Assembly: GCF_009731355.2 (NCBI RefSeq)
Contig: NZ_AP022810.1
Span: forward strand, 2,136,001 to 2,200,000
From: Desulfuromonas sp. AOP6
Lineage (GTDB): Bacteria > Desulfobacterota > Desulfuromonadia > Desulfuromonadales > SZUA-540
Length of the DNA: 64,000 nucleotides
Reading direction: 5' to 3'
A program made the position numbers and the translations under genes. Under the pieces are notes generated by a model. It had not been told where the DNA came from, did not search any database, and was given only the letters and a program-made list of their open reading frames with translations. Shown in pieces: positions 51,878 to 59,876 of the stretch (the first letter of the stretch is position 1; every line of letters begins with the position of its first letter).

Positions 51878-53382
51878 CCCTGTTCCTTAAGCCATACAGT
51901 GAATACGCTTCCCCGGCCCGGTTCCGACTCAACATCGATCCGCCCGGCGGCTTCATCGATGATGCGGTGAGACACGGAAAGACCCAGTCCTCTGCCTTTG
52001 CCGGTGAATTTCGTAGTAAAAAAGGGGTCGAAAATATTGGCCTTAACCTCGGGAGCCATCCCCGTGCCGTTGTCCGCCACGGCAATCCAGACTGACTGGT
52101 CGGTGGTTCCGCCAGAAATACGGACCTCCCCATCGGCCGAGGTGGCATCACGGGCATTGAGCAGGAGATTGACAAAAACCTGCAACAGTTTGTGCCGAGG
52201 GATAAAGACCGCAGGGAGGCCTTCCGGGAGGTCGACCGCCAGCCGGCGGTCTTTCCATCCTCCCTGACTGCGCAGAATATCACAGGCATCCCGCGCCACC
52301 GCGGAAGGGTCGAGCCACTCCCCTTCACTTCGTCCAGGAGCCGCGTAGTCGAGCAGATCTTTGACAAGGCGGTTGATACGTTCGGCTTCTTCGAGGGAAC
52401 GGCCAATGACGTCCGCTTCTCTCCCCTCGGGAAGTTCCTGTTTCAAAAAACCGAGATAGCCGATGATCGCCCCCAGAGGATTACCGATTTCGTGCCCCAT
52501 GCCAGCAGCAAGGTGGCCGACGGAGGCCATCTTTTCCGACAGGATCAGCTCTCGTCTGGCCTGCTGCAAATCCCGGTTTGTCCGCTCCAGAACCTCAATA
52601 TTGGCCTCGGTCTGGGCTCTGCTGTGGGACAAGGCCTCGATCATGGTGTTGAATGCGCCCGCCAGTTCGGCGATCTCACGGGGGCCGTCTTCCGACAGTT
52701 TGTGCTCCAGGTTGCCTTCGGCCACCTGGCGTGTGCTCTCGATCAGCATACGCACAGGCCGAATGACATTGCGACGCAGCAGAAACATCCCGAACAGCGC
52801 CAGAATTGCCCCATACAAACCAACATAGATCAATGCGACCCTTCTGGCTTCCAGGAGTTGCCGTGACACATCGTCCAGCGGGAACAGGGCCTGCATGGTG
52901 GCGACCCGCTGCCCTTCATGACGGACAGGCAATGTAAGGACAGCAAAGTTATCGGCGGAACCGGCAAAGGGAAGCAGAGAGGTGGAATAAGATACGGAGA
53001 ACAGTGGCCCTTCCCCGTATCGCGCCAAGCCAAGATCGTCCTTGTAAAACATCAACCGACCGAAACGGTCGTCTTGAACAAGGGGCGCAAGGTCTCTGTC
53101 CAGGATCTGCCAGGCGGTCGCGCCCAACTGCGCCGGAAGCAGGCGCACAGGATGGTCGTCTTCGAAAGAGCCGGACGGGGCTTCCGCCATCTGGGCCAGA
53201 TCGGGCGCCAAAGCCCTGGCCGTGGTCTGCAGTACCAGCGACGCCCCTGCCAGTCGCTGATCAAGGATCTGGGTTTCAGCGATTTTCAGAATGAGCAGAC
53301 CGGAAAACAGGAGGGCGGCCCCCATCAACAACGCGATGCTGACCACAACCTCGGCCTGAAGGCCAAACCGCCTTTTACCCAT
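51874..53382 (-). CDS. Sensor histidine kinase with periplasmic sensor and HAMP domain
   Basis: A 502-residue membrane kinase: transmembrane helix at about 12-33, periplasmic sensing region (about 35-165), second helix (about 180-202), HAMP domain (about 203-255, RPVRMLIESTRQVAEGNLEH), a coiled stretch, then HisKA with AAGMGHEIGNPLGAIIGYLG and an HATPase domain ending DNGTGMAPEVKANIFDPFF and GRGLGLSVSHRI. It is partnered with the sigma-54 activator by overlap. The signal is unknown; the sensor lacks a PAS domain, unlike PilS, which points to a different cue. The start has AAGG seven bases upstream. Confidence 0.92.
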   Translation of the reverse strand: MGKRRFGLQAEVVVSIALLMGAALLFSGLLILKIAETQILDQRLAGASLVLQTTARALAPDLAQMAEAPSGSFEDDHPVRLLPAQLGATAWQILDRDLAPLVQDDRFGRLMFYKDDLGLARYGEGPLFSVSYSTSLLPFAGSADNFAVLTLPVRHEGQRVATMQALFPLDDVSRQLLEARRVALIYVGLYGAILALFGMFLLRRNVIRPVRMLIESTRQVAEGNLEHKLSEDGPREIAELAGAFNTMIEALSHSRAQTEANIEVLERTNRDLQQARRELILSEKMASVGHLAAGMGHEIGNPLGAIIGYLGFLKQELPEGREADVIGRSLEEAERINRLVKDLLDYAAPGRSEGEWLDPSAVARDACDILRSQGGWKDRRLAVDLPEGLPAVFIPRHKLLQVFVNLLLNARDATSADGEVRISGGTTDQSVWIAVADNGTGMAPEVKANIFDPFFTTKFTGKGRGLGLSVSHRIIDEAAGRIDVESEPGRGSVFTVWLKEQG

Positions 53383-53512
53383 GGGCCACCTTTAAAAAGT
53401 TCACCATATATCCGTTTGCGCCACCAGCGTTTTGAAGGGTATGATTTCCCATAGTCAAGAGAAGATCAAGCTGTTATGATGCCGATCATTTTATCCGGAA
53501 AGGATTTCTGCC

Positions 53513-53722
53513 ATGCCCCGCATACCCGTTGTCGATCAGGATGAATGCATCAGCTGCGAAGTCTGTGTCAGCATCTGCCCCGAAGTCTTCCGCATGCAAG
53601 GCGAGGGAGATGATCATCACCACCATAAATCCTTCGTCTACAACCCCACCGGCGCCCCAGAGGAGAAGATTGAACAGGCCATGGACAACTGCCCCGCCGC
53701 CTGCATTCACTGGCAGGACTAG
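53513..53722 (+). CDS. Small [4Fe-4S] ferredoxin
   Basis: A 69-residue ferredoxin: C12-x2-C15-x2-C18-x3-C22-P and a C-terminal CPAAC pair (Cys60, Cys64), as in Desulfovibrio-type single-cluster ferredoxins where four Cys bind [4Fe-4S] and two may form a disulfide. An odd run, DDHHHHKSF, lies in the loop (about 33-41). It carries electrons in the cytoplasm; the partner is not obvious from neighbours. First gene on the plus strand, with GGAAAGGA before the ATG. Confidence 0.92.
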   Translation: MPRIPVVDQDECISCEVCVSICPEVFRMQGEGDDHHHHKSFVYNPTGAPEEKIEQAMDNCPAACIHWQD

Positions 53723-53767
53723 ACGGATCGGGGATTCATCTTGGCCCCTGACCTGCGAGGCCAGCCT

Positions 53768-54964
53768 GTGACCTTGACCTCTAACATCCGCAAGCTCTAC
53801 GCCTTTTCCTTTCTTAAGATGGCCCTCTTTCCCATGGCCATCATCACCCTGTTCTGGAAGGACCACATCGGGCTGTCGCTGAGCGAGATCCTGCTGCTGC
53901 AGGCCATCTTTTCGCTGGCGACCCTGCTGATGGAATACCCGTCGGGCTACCTGAGCGACCGCCTGGGCTACCGTCTCACCCTCAGCCTGGCCTCGCTGCT
54001 GGGCATCGCCGGCTGGAGCTGGTACACCGTTGCCGGCTCCTTCGCCGGCGTACTCGGGGCCGAAATCCTACTGGGCATTTCCTACGCCTTTATCAGCGGC
54101 GCCGACAGCGCCCTGCTCTTCGAGACGCTAAAGGCCGACGGCCAGGAGGAGCACTACGCCCGCTACGATGGCCGCATGACGGGTTACGCCCAGTTCGGCG
54201 AAGCGGCGGGCGCCATCTTTGCCGGCACCCTCTACGCTTTCGCTCCTTTGACCCCCTTCTTTCTGCAGATTGCCGTATGGGGGCTGGCTTTCGTCCTCAC
54301 GCGCACCCTGCAGGAACCGCCACATCTACGCCAGGGAGCGCCCGCCGCCGGTCTGAGCGAGGCCATCCAGATCAGCCGCCACGCCCTGCTGGAAAATCAC
54401 CGGCTGCGCTATGGCATTGCCCTGGCCGGCCTGCTGGGCCTGGCCTCCTTCATCCCCGTCTGGCTCATTCAGCCCGCCATGCAACTCAACGCCGTTCCCC
54501 TGGCCTGGTTCGGGCCGGTGTGGGCCGGAGCCAATCTGACCGTCGCCCTCTTCTCTCTGCTCAGCCACCGCCTCAGCTTCCACCTGGGCCATCGTGGCAT
54601 GATCATCCTCTGCCTTTGTCTGGTGGTCGTCGGCTATGCCGGGCTGGGACTGGTGGAGAGTGTCTGGGGCTTCGTGTTCTATTATCTGCTGACCGCCATG
54701 CGCGGACTGCAGGGCCCGCTGCTACGCCACCACCTTCAAAAAGAAAGCCGCCCCGGCACTCGGGCCAGCATCCTGTCGCTCAAATCCCTCGTCTTTCGTC
54801 TGCTCTTTGTCGCCAGCAGCCCGCTGGTGGGCCGCCTGGCCGACAGCCAGGGCCTTTCCACGACCTTCCTAGTGCTGGCCGCCGCCTTTGCCCTGGTCCT
54901 GCTCCCCTTCGCGATCCTCTTTCTGCGCAGCCAAACAACCCCACCCGCCACAGTGAACGACTAA
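53768..54964 (+). CDS. Major facilitator superfamily transporter
   Basis: A 398-residue protein with about 12 membrane helices. The cytoplasmic loop after helix 2 has the MFS motif GYLSDRLGYRLT, and a central loop (about 180-210) is followed by six more helices. Substrate is unknown. The GTG at 53768 has GAGG seven bases upstream and starts TLTSNIRKLYAFSFLKMAL; an in-frame TTG at 53741 is less likely. It lies 45 bases after the ferredoxin and converges with the RND gene, with five bases between stops. Its GC-rich codon use matches the right end of the window. Confidence 0.9.
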   Translation: MTLTSNIRKLYAFSFLKMALFPMAIITLFWKDHIGLSLSEILLLQAIFSLATLLMEYPSGYLSDRLGYRLTLSLASLLGIAGWSWYTVAGSFAGVLGAEILLGISYAFISGADSALLFETLKADGQEEHYARYDGRMTGYAQFGEAAGAIFAGTLYAFAPLTPFFLQIAVWGLAFVLTRTLQEPPHLRQGAPAAGLSEAIQISRHALLENHRLRYGIALAGLLGLASFIPVWLIQPAMQLNAVPLAWFGPVWAGANLTVALFSLLSHRLSFHLGHRGMIILCLCLVVVGYAGLGLVESVWGFVFYYLLTAMRGLQGPLLRHHLQKESRPGTRASILSLKSLVFRLLFVASSPLVGRLADSQGLSTTFLVLAAAFALVLLPFAILFLRSQTTPPATVND

Positions 54965-54969
54965 CCGCC

Positions 54970-57900
54970 TCATGCCTCACGCCTCACCCTCTCCAGCAGG
55001 GACTGGGACAGGGAATAGAGCACCGGCACCACCACCAGGGTAAGCATGGTGGACACGGCCAGACCGAAGATCACCGCGATGGCCATGGGTCCCCACCACT
55101 CGACGGACTCTCCGCCGATTTCCCAGGTGAGGCTGCGAAAATCGAAACTCAGGCCAACGGCCATGGGCAGCAGGCCGAGGATGGTGGTCATGGCCGTGAG
55201 CATGACGGGACGGAAGCGCACGATCCCGGCGCGGATGAGGGCTTCGTTCAGTTCCAGTCCCTGCTTGCGCAGCTGGTTGATGTAGTCGATAAGCACGATG
55301 GCGTTGTTGACCACCACCCCGGCCAGGGAGATGACGCCGATGCCGGTCATGATGATGCCGAAGGGGGTCACAGTCACCAACAGACCGAAAAAGACACCGG
55401 ACAGAGACAGGACCACCGAGGTCATGACAATGAGCGACTGGGACATGGAATTGAACTGCGTGACGAGAATCAACGTGATGAGGAAGACCGCCGCCATAAA
55501 AGCCTTGCCGAGAAAGGCGGTGGCCTTCTGCTGTTCTTCCTGCTCACCGGAGAAGTTGACGCGATAACCGGCCGGCAGGTCCAGAGTGGTCAAGCGATCC
55601 TGGACCTCGCGCAGCACTTCGTTGCTGTTGCGTCCATAGGTGTTGGCCGACAGGGTCACCACCCGCTTCTGGTTGAGGCGGCGGATGGAGCCGAAGCCGG
55701 TACTCAGTTCCACCTGGGCCACCGTCGACAGGGGGACGGGGGCGCCGGACATCGTGGGAACCAGCAGGTTCTCAATATCGCTGAACTCCTGGCGGCGGGG
55801 CTCCGGCAGGCGGGCGACGATATCATACTCGTCCTTCCCTTCGCGGTAGACGCCGAGCTTACTGCCGCTGATGGCCGCCTTGACGGTGCGGGAGATCTCG
55901 GCCGTTGACAGGCCGAGCAGACTGGCTTTTTCGCGGTCGACCATCACGCGTATCTCCGGCATGGCCATGGAGAAGTCGTCCTTCAGGTCAACCAGGCCGG
56001 GCACATCCTGAATGAGCGCCTTGGCCTGGGCGGCAAGCGCCCCCAGGGTCTCGACTTCCTCGCCGCTGATTTCGACGTTAACCGGCGGCCCCGTGGGAGG
56101 TCCTTCCTCCTGCTTTTCCACCTTGATTTCCGCGCCGGCGAAGGGCACGACGGTTTCGCGGATACGAGCGAGGACATCATTGGAGTTTTCCCGACGATCG
56201 TGGCGATCCTGAAAATCAAGGGAAATCTTGCTCATATGGGCCTGCCCCGTCGAGCCGCCGCTGTCGCCGCTCGAACCCACCCCCACTTCGGCGATAACAT
56301 AGCGGATATCCGGCTCCTGCATGGCGACCTCTTCCACCGCCAGCGCCAGCGTGTTACTGGTATCGAGGTTGGCCCCTTCCGGCGCCTTGATCTCGACGAA
56401 GGCCCGGTTGGGCTCGGTGTCGGGGAAAAGTTCGACGCCATGGCCGTAGACGGCGTAGATGGCCATCAGCCCCACCAGAAAAATCACCGAGGCCAGCACG
56501 ACCAGCCCTCGGAAACGCAAAGCCACCTCCAGCGTCCGGCGGTAGAGCCGCAGAATGAAGGGCTCGCGCTGTTCACCGGCACTTTGCGCGGGAGGCACCC
56601 GCATGAAGCTGGCGCACACGACAGGATTGATGACCAGGGCGACAAAGAGGGAGGCACTCAGGGTAACTATCAGGGTCAGGGGCAGGAATTTCATGAATTC
56701 CCCCATGATGCCTGGCCAAAAGAGCATGGGGAAAAAGGCGCACAGGGTGGTCAGGGTCGAGCTGATCACCGGCCAGCCTACCTCGGAAACGGCCTCCCTG
56801 GCGGCGTCGAGGCGGCCCTTGCCTTCCTGCATGTGACGGTAGATATTTTCGACAATAACGATGGCGTTATCCACCAGCATGCCCAGCGCCAGAATCAGGC
56901 TGAACAACACCACCATGTTGAGAGTGATGCCCAACGCCTGCAGAATGGTGAAGGAGAGCAGCATGGAATAGGGGATAGCCAGGGCGACAAACAGAGAGTT
57001 GGTGAAGCCCAGGAAGAGAAAGAGAACGAGGATAACCAGAATGAGACCGTTGAGGATATTGTTCTCCAACTCGGCGACGATGCGGCGGATGTCCTTGGAC
57101 TGGTTGAGGGTAACGGCGAGCTGCACCCCTTCCGGCAGCAGGCGTTCCGCTTCGCCGAGCAGGGCAAAGACCTGATCGGCCACGGCAATGATGTTCTCCC
57201 CCGTACGCTTTTTGATGGAGAGGGTGACGCTGTCGCGGCCGTTGAGGCGGGCGTAGCTGGTGCGATCCTCGAAACTGTCGTGAACGGTGGTGACGTCCTT
57301 GAAATAGACGGGGCGGCCGTCACGGCTGACCAGGACCAGATTGTCGATCTGGGCGGGGTCGGTGAATTCACCCGGGATGCGCAGCAGATACTTGCCGCGG
57401 CCGATGTCGATACTGCCGCCGGGGATGTTGACGTTTTCCCGTTGGATGGCCGCTAGAATCTCTGAGAAAGAAAGGCGATAAGCAGCCAGGCGCTCAGGAT
57501 CGAACTCCACCCGGATCTGCCGTTCGCGGGCCCCGGCCAGCACCACATCAAGCACTCCGGGGATCTCCTCAATGCGATCCTCCAGTTCTTCCGCCACGGC
57601 CTTGAGAACCCGCTCGTCGACATGCCCCGAAACGGCCACGGAGAGAATAGGGAATTCGGCGAGGTTGATTTCGAGGATGGAAGGATCGTCCTCCAGGTCG
57701 TCGGGCAATTCGCCCTTGGCCTGGTCGACCTTGTCGCGTACCCACTGCAGGGCGTTTTCGATATCCACATCGGGCGTGAACTCGATGGTAATCATGGAGG
57801 AGCCTTCGGCGCTGACCGAGCGGATTTCCTCCACGTTCTTCAAGCCTTTGAGCTTGCGTTCGATGGGCAGGGTAATAAGAGTCTCGATGTCGGCTGGAGC

Positions 57901-58062
57901 CACCCCTTCATAGATGGTCTGCACCAGCACGTAGGGCACCGTGATATCGGGAGTCGATTCCCGTGGCAGCGTCAGATAGCTGGTGAGCCCGCTGATGACC
58001 ACAATAACCATGAGGGCAAAGACGGTGCTGCGGCGGCTGATGGCGGCATTGGTGATAAGCAT
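54970..58062 (-). CDS. RND-type efflux transporter (AcrB family)
   Basis: A 1030-residue inner-membrane pump of the hydrophobe/amphiphile efflux RND family. It starts at MLITNAAISRRSTVFALMVI and has two sets of transmembrane segments (about 12-30 plus 335-530, and 865-1020) and two periplasmic loops. The proton-relay region contains LGMLVDNAIVIVENIYRHM. The longer reading from 58095 overlaps the fusion-protein gene; the ATG at 58062 follows it by one base, with AGG eight bases away. No outer-membrane channel gene is next to it, so the pump probably shares a TolC-like partner elsewhere. Substrate unknown. Confidence 0.94.
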   Translation of the reverse strand: MLITNAAISRRSTVFALMVIVVISGLTSYLTLPRESTPDITVPYVLVQTIYEGVAPADIETLITLPIERKLKGLKNVEEIRSVSAEGSSMITIEFTPDVDIENALQWVRDKVDQAKGELPDDLEDDPSILEINLAEFPILSVAVSGHVDERVLKAVAEELEDRIEEIPGVLDVVLAGARERQIRVEFDPERLAAYRLSFSEILAAIQRENVNIPGGSIDIGRGKYLLRIPGEFTDPAQIDNLVLVSRDGRPVYFKDVTTVHDSFEDRTSYARLNGRDSVTLSIKKRTGENIIAVADQVFALLGEAERLLPEGVQLAVTLNQSKDIRRIVAELENNILNGLILVILVLFLFLGFTNSLFVALAIPYSMLLSFTILQALGITLNMVVLFSLILALGMLVDNAIVIVENIYRHMQEGKGRLDAAREAVSEVGWPVISSTLTTLCAFFPMLFWPGIMGEFMKFLPLTLIVTLSASLFVALVINPVVCASFMRVPPAQSAGEQREPFILRLYRRTLEVALRFRGLVVLASVIFLVGLMAIYAVYGHGVELFPDTEPNRAFVEIKAPEGANLDTSNTLALAVEEVAMQEPDIRYVIAEVGVGSSGDSGGSTGQAHMSKISLDFQDRHDRRENSNDVLARIRETVVPFAGAEIKVEKQEEGPPTGPPVNVEISGEEVETLGALAAQAKALIQDVPGLVDLKDDFSMAMPEIRVMVDREKASLLGLSTAEISRTVKAAISGSKLGVYREGKDEYDIVARLPEPRRQEFSDIENLLVPTMSGAPVPLSTVAQVELSTGFGSIRRLNQKRVVTLSANTYGRNSNEVLREVQDRLTTLDLPAGYRVNFSGEQEEQQKATAFLGKAFMAAVFLITLILVTQFNSMSQSLIVMTSVVLSLSGVFFGLLVTVTPFGIIMTGIGVISLAGVVVNNAIVLIDYINQLRKQGLELNEALIRAGIVRFRPVMLTAMTTILGLLPMAVGLSFDFRSLTWEIGGESVEWWGPMAIAVIFGLAVSTMLTLVVVPVLYSLSQSLLERVRREA

Positions 58063-58063
58063 G

Positions 58064-59176
58064 TCAGTCGCCTGCCACCTTGACTTTGGCTCCATGGGTC
58101 ATGAGCTGCTGCCCTTTGACGACCAGACGCTCCCCGGCCTCTACCCCACTGAGGATGACCACTTTATCACCGATGACGGCCCCCAGTTCAACGGGACGAC
58201 GAAAGACGGCTCCCCCTTCTTCGACAAAAAGAAACTTCTGCCCCTCCCTTTCGACGACAGCGTACAGCGGTACCGCCAGCACATCGGGAAGACTGCGGCG
58301 CACGATGCGGGTGCGCACGATCATACCGGGGCGAAGCAGTCCGGTGCCATTGCTTACCTCTATTTTAGCGAGGTATGTCTTGGTCGAGGCGTCGGCTTTA
58401 TAGGCCAGATGGATGATCTTTCCCGGCAACACGATCTGCGGCAAACCTTCAATGGCCGCCTGCTCGATGCGAACCTGGTCGCCAATCTTAACAAAGGCCA
58501 CATCTTTTTCCGGCACCTCGATGAGCACTTTCAGGCGATCGATCTGAATGACGACGGCCGCAGCGGTACCCTCCTTGACATATTCCCCCCGATCCACCAG
58601 CAGACGATCGAGCCGGCCGGTCACAGGAGTTCGCAGAGCGCTTTTTTCCAGGGTAGTTCGCAGGCGCTTGAGCTCGGCGTCGGCCACGTCAAAGGCATTG
58701 ATGGCCGTGTCGAACTCCTGGGCGCTGACGAAGTTCTGTTCACGCAGGCGCCGAATCCGCTCCAGCTCTTTCTGACGCAGGCGATAATCGGCCTCGGCCC
58801 GTTCCAGGCTGGTCTCCAGAATGTCCGTGTCCATATGCAGGATCGTCGCCCCCGCCTTGAGCTGATCGCCTTCCTGCGGGCCGATCTGCCTGACGGTGCC
58901 AGCGACTTCAACGGAGAGGGTCAGATCCTCCCAGGCTTCCAGCGTGCCCGGCAGGGTGAAGGTCTCTTCGAGGTTTTCCGGCTGCAGTACCTGCACCTCT
59001 ACCGTGGGGATCTGCCCGGGACGCTCGGCGGCAGTGAACGTTTGCGGATTCTCCTTATCGCTGCAGCCCAACAGCAGCGCCAGAGACAACAGGGTCAAAG
59101 ACCACCTGACCGGCAGCCCATACCGCCCTTTTTCAGGGGCTGAGGCTTGACTGCGATGGCAAAAATCGACTTTCAT
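58064..59176 (-). CDS. RND efflux periplasmic adaptor (membrane fusion) lipoprotein
   Basis: A 370-residue adaptor that connects the RND pump to an outer-membrane channel. The lipobox ALLLGC gives an acylated Cys at about residue 38. The rest is the HlyD/AcrA layout: a beta-barrel/lipoyl half (LPGTLEAWEDLTLSVEVAGT), a short helical hairpin (about 120-170), the second lipoyl half (SALRTPVTGRLDRLLVDRGE) and a C-terminal domain (FVEEGGAVFRRPVELG). It is first in a two-gene operon with its pump. Confidence 0.93.
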   Translation of the reverse strand: MKVDFCHRSQASAPEKGRYGLPVRWSLTLLSLALLLGCSDKENPQTFTAAERPGQIPTVEVQVLQPENLEETFTLPGTLEAWEDLTLSVEVAGTVRQIGPQEGDQLKAGATILHMDTDILETSLERAEADYRLRQKELERIRRLREQNFVSAQEFDTAINAFDVADAELKRLRTTLEKSALRTPVTGRLDRLLVDRGEYVKEGTAAAVVIQIDRLKVLIEVPEKDVAFVKIGDQVRIEQAAIEGLPQIVLPGKIIHLAYKADASTKTYLAKIEVSNGTGLLRPGMIVRTRIVRRSLPDVLAVPLYAVVEREGQKFLFVEEGGAVFRRPVELGAVIGDKVVILSGVEAGERLVVKGQQLMTHGAKVKVAGD

Positions 59177-59230
59177 GCTTTATCCAATGATGATAATGAA
59201 TAGATAAAATTAAAGTTGCTGCAAAACCCG

Positions 59231-59242
59231 CGCACAGGTGCG
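59231..59242. promoter_or_regulatory. Palindrome at the RND operon start
   Basis: CGCAC-AG-GTGCG inverted repeat directly downstream of the predicted -10 box of the RND operon. The position suits a repressor operator; the repressor is not identified. Confidence 0.35.
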
Positions 59243-59243
59243 T

Positions 59244-59272
59244 ATTATTGATTACAGGCTGACAGGGGTCAA
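59244..59272 (-). promoter_or_regulatory. Sigma-70-type promoter of the RND operon
   Basis: Minus-strand TTGACC and AATAAT separated by 17 bases, about 68 bases before the adaptor ATG, in the 129-base gap between divergent genes. Confidence 0.5.
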
Positions 59273-59305
59273 GACAAAACCTGAAGAGATAAAAGGAGTT
59301 TTCTG

Positions 59306-59863
59306 TTGGACCTGATGAGAATTTTCAACACCTATTACCCGCCGGGCACCAAGGCCCACGACATCCTGCTGCGCCACAGCCGCAAGGTGACCGAGAAGGC
59401 CGGCCTGATTGCCGAAAAACTCGGCAGCAGCCGCGTCAACCTGAAGTTCGTGCAGGAAGCGGCCTTCCTGCACGATATCGGCATCTGCCGGACCCACGCC
59501 CCCGAACTGGGCTGTCACGGCGACCTGCCGTATCTGGCCCACGGCTACAAAGGTCGGGAACTGCTGGAAGAGGAAGGCTTCCCCCGGCATGCCCTCGTCT
59601 GCGAACGTCATATCGGAGTGGGCCTGACGGCAAGGGAGATCGAGCGAGACAAGCTGCCCCTGCCCGTACGGAACATGGTACCCAAATCCCTGGAGGAAGA
59701 GATCGTGGCCTACGCCGATCTCTTCTTTTCCAAAAACCCGCTGGAGAATGACGAGGAACGGTCGGTGGAGGCCGTCCGCCAGAGCCTGGAGCGCTTCGGT
59801 CGCGACAAGGTGATCGTCTTCGACCAGTGGCACCGCTATTTTTCCACCGGCGTGCCTGTCTGA
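59306..59863 (+). CDS. HD-domain phosphohydrolase-like protein
   Basis: A 185-residue single HD-domain protein: ILLRHSRKVTEKAG supplies the first His, AAFLHDIGICRTHA the HD pair, and CERHIGVGL plus VAYADLFFSK the remaining metal-ligand regions. Such proteins hydrolyse phosphate esters of nucleotides, but the substrate cannot be told. The TTG at 59306 has GGAG seven bases upstream and is preferred; ATG 59315 is three codons later. It lies 13 bases before the DedA-PAP2 gene, probably co-transcribed. Confidence 0.87.
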   Translation: MDLMRIFNTYYPPGTKAHDILLRHSRKVTEKAGLIAEKLGSSRVNLKFVQEAAFLHDIGICRTHAPELGCHGDLPYLAHGYKGRELLEEEGFPRHALVCERHIGVGLTAREIERDKLPLPVRNMVPKSLEEEIVAYADLFFSKNPLENDEERSVEAVRQSLERFGRDKVIVFDQWHRYFSTGVPV

Positions 59864-59876
59864 GAAAGGACTGTGG

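Noticed and set aside
54277-55908. Plus-strand open frame of about 543 codons spanning two genes
   Set aside because: It is a shifted frame of the MFS gene continued into the antisense of the RND gene; His/Gly/Gln-rich low-complexity product with no family features.
59177-59215. Possible Fur box in the AT-rich stretch near GATGATAATGAATAG
   Set aside because: Only partial match to the GATAAT repeats, and neither flanking gene is an iron gene.
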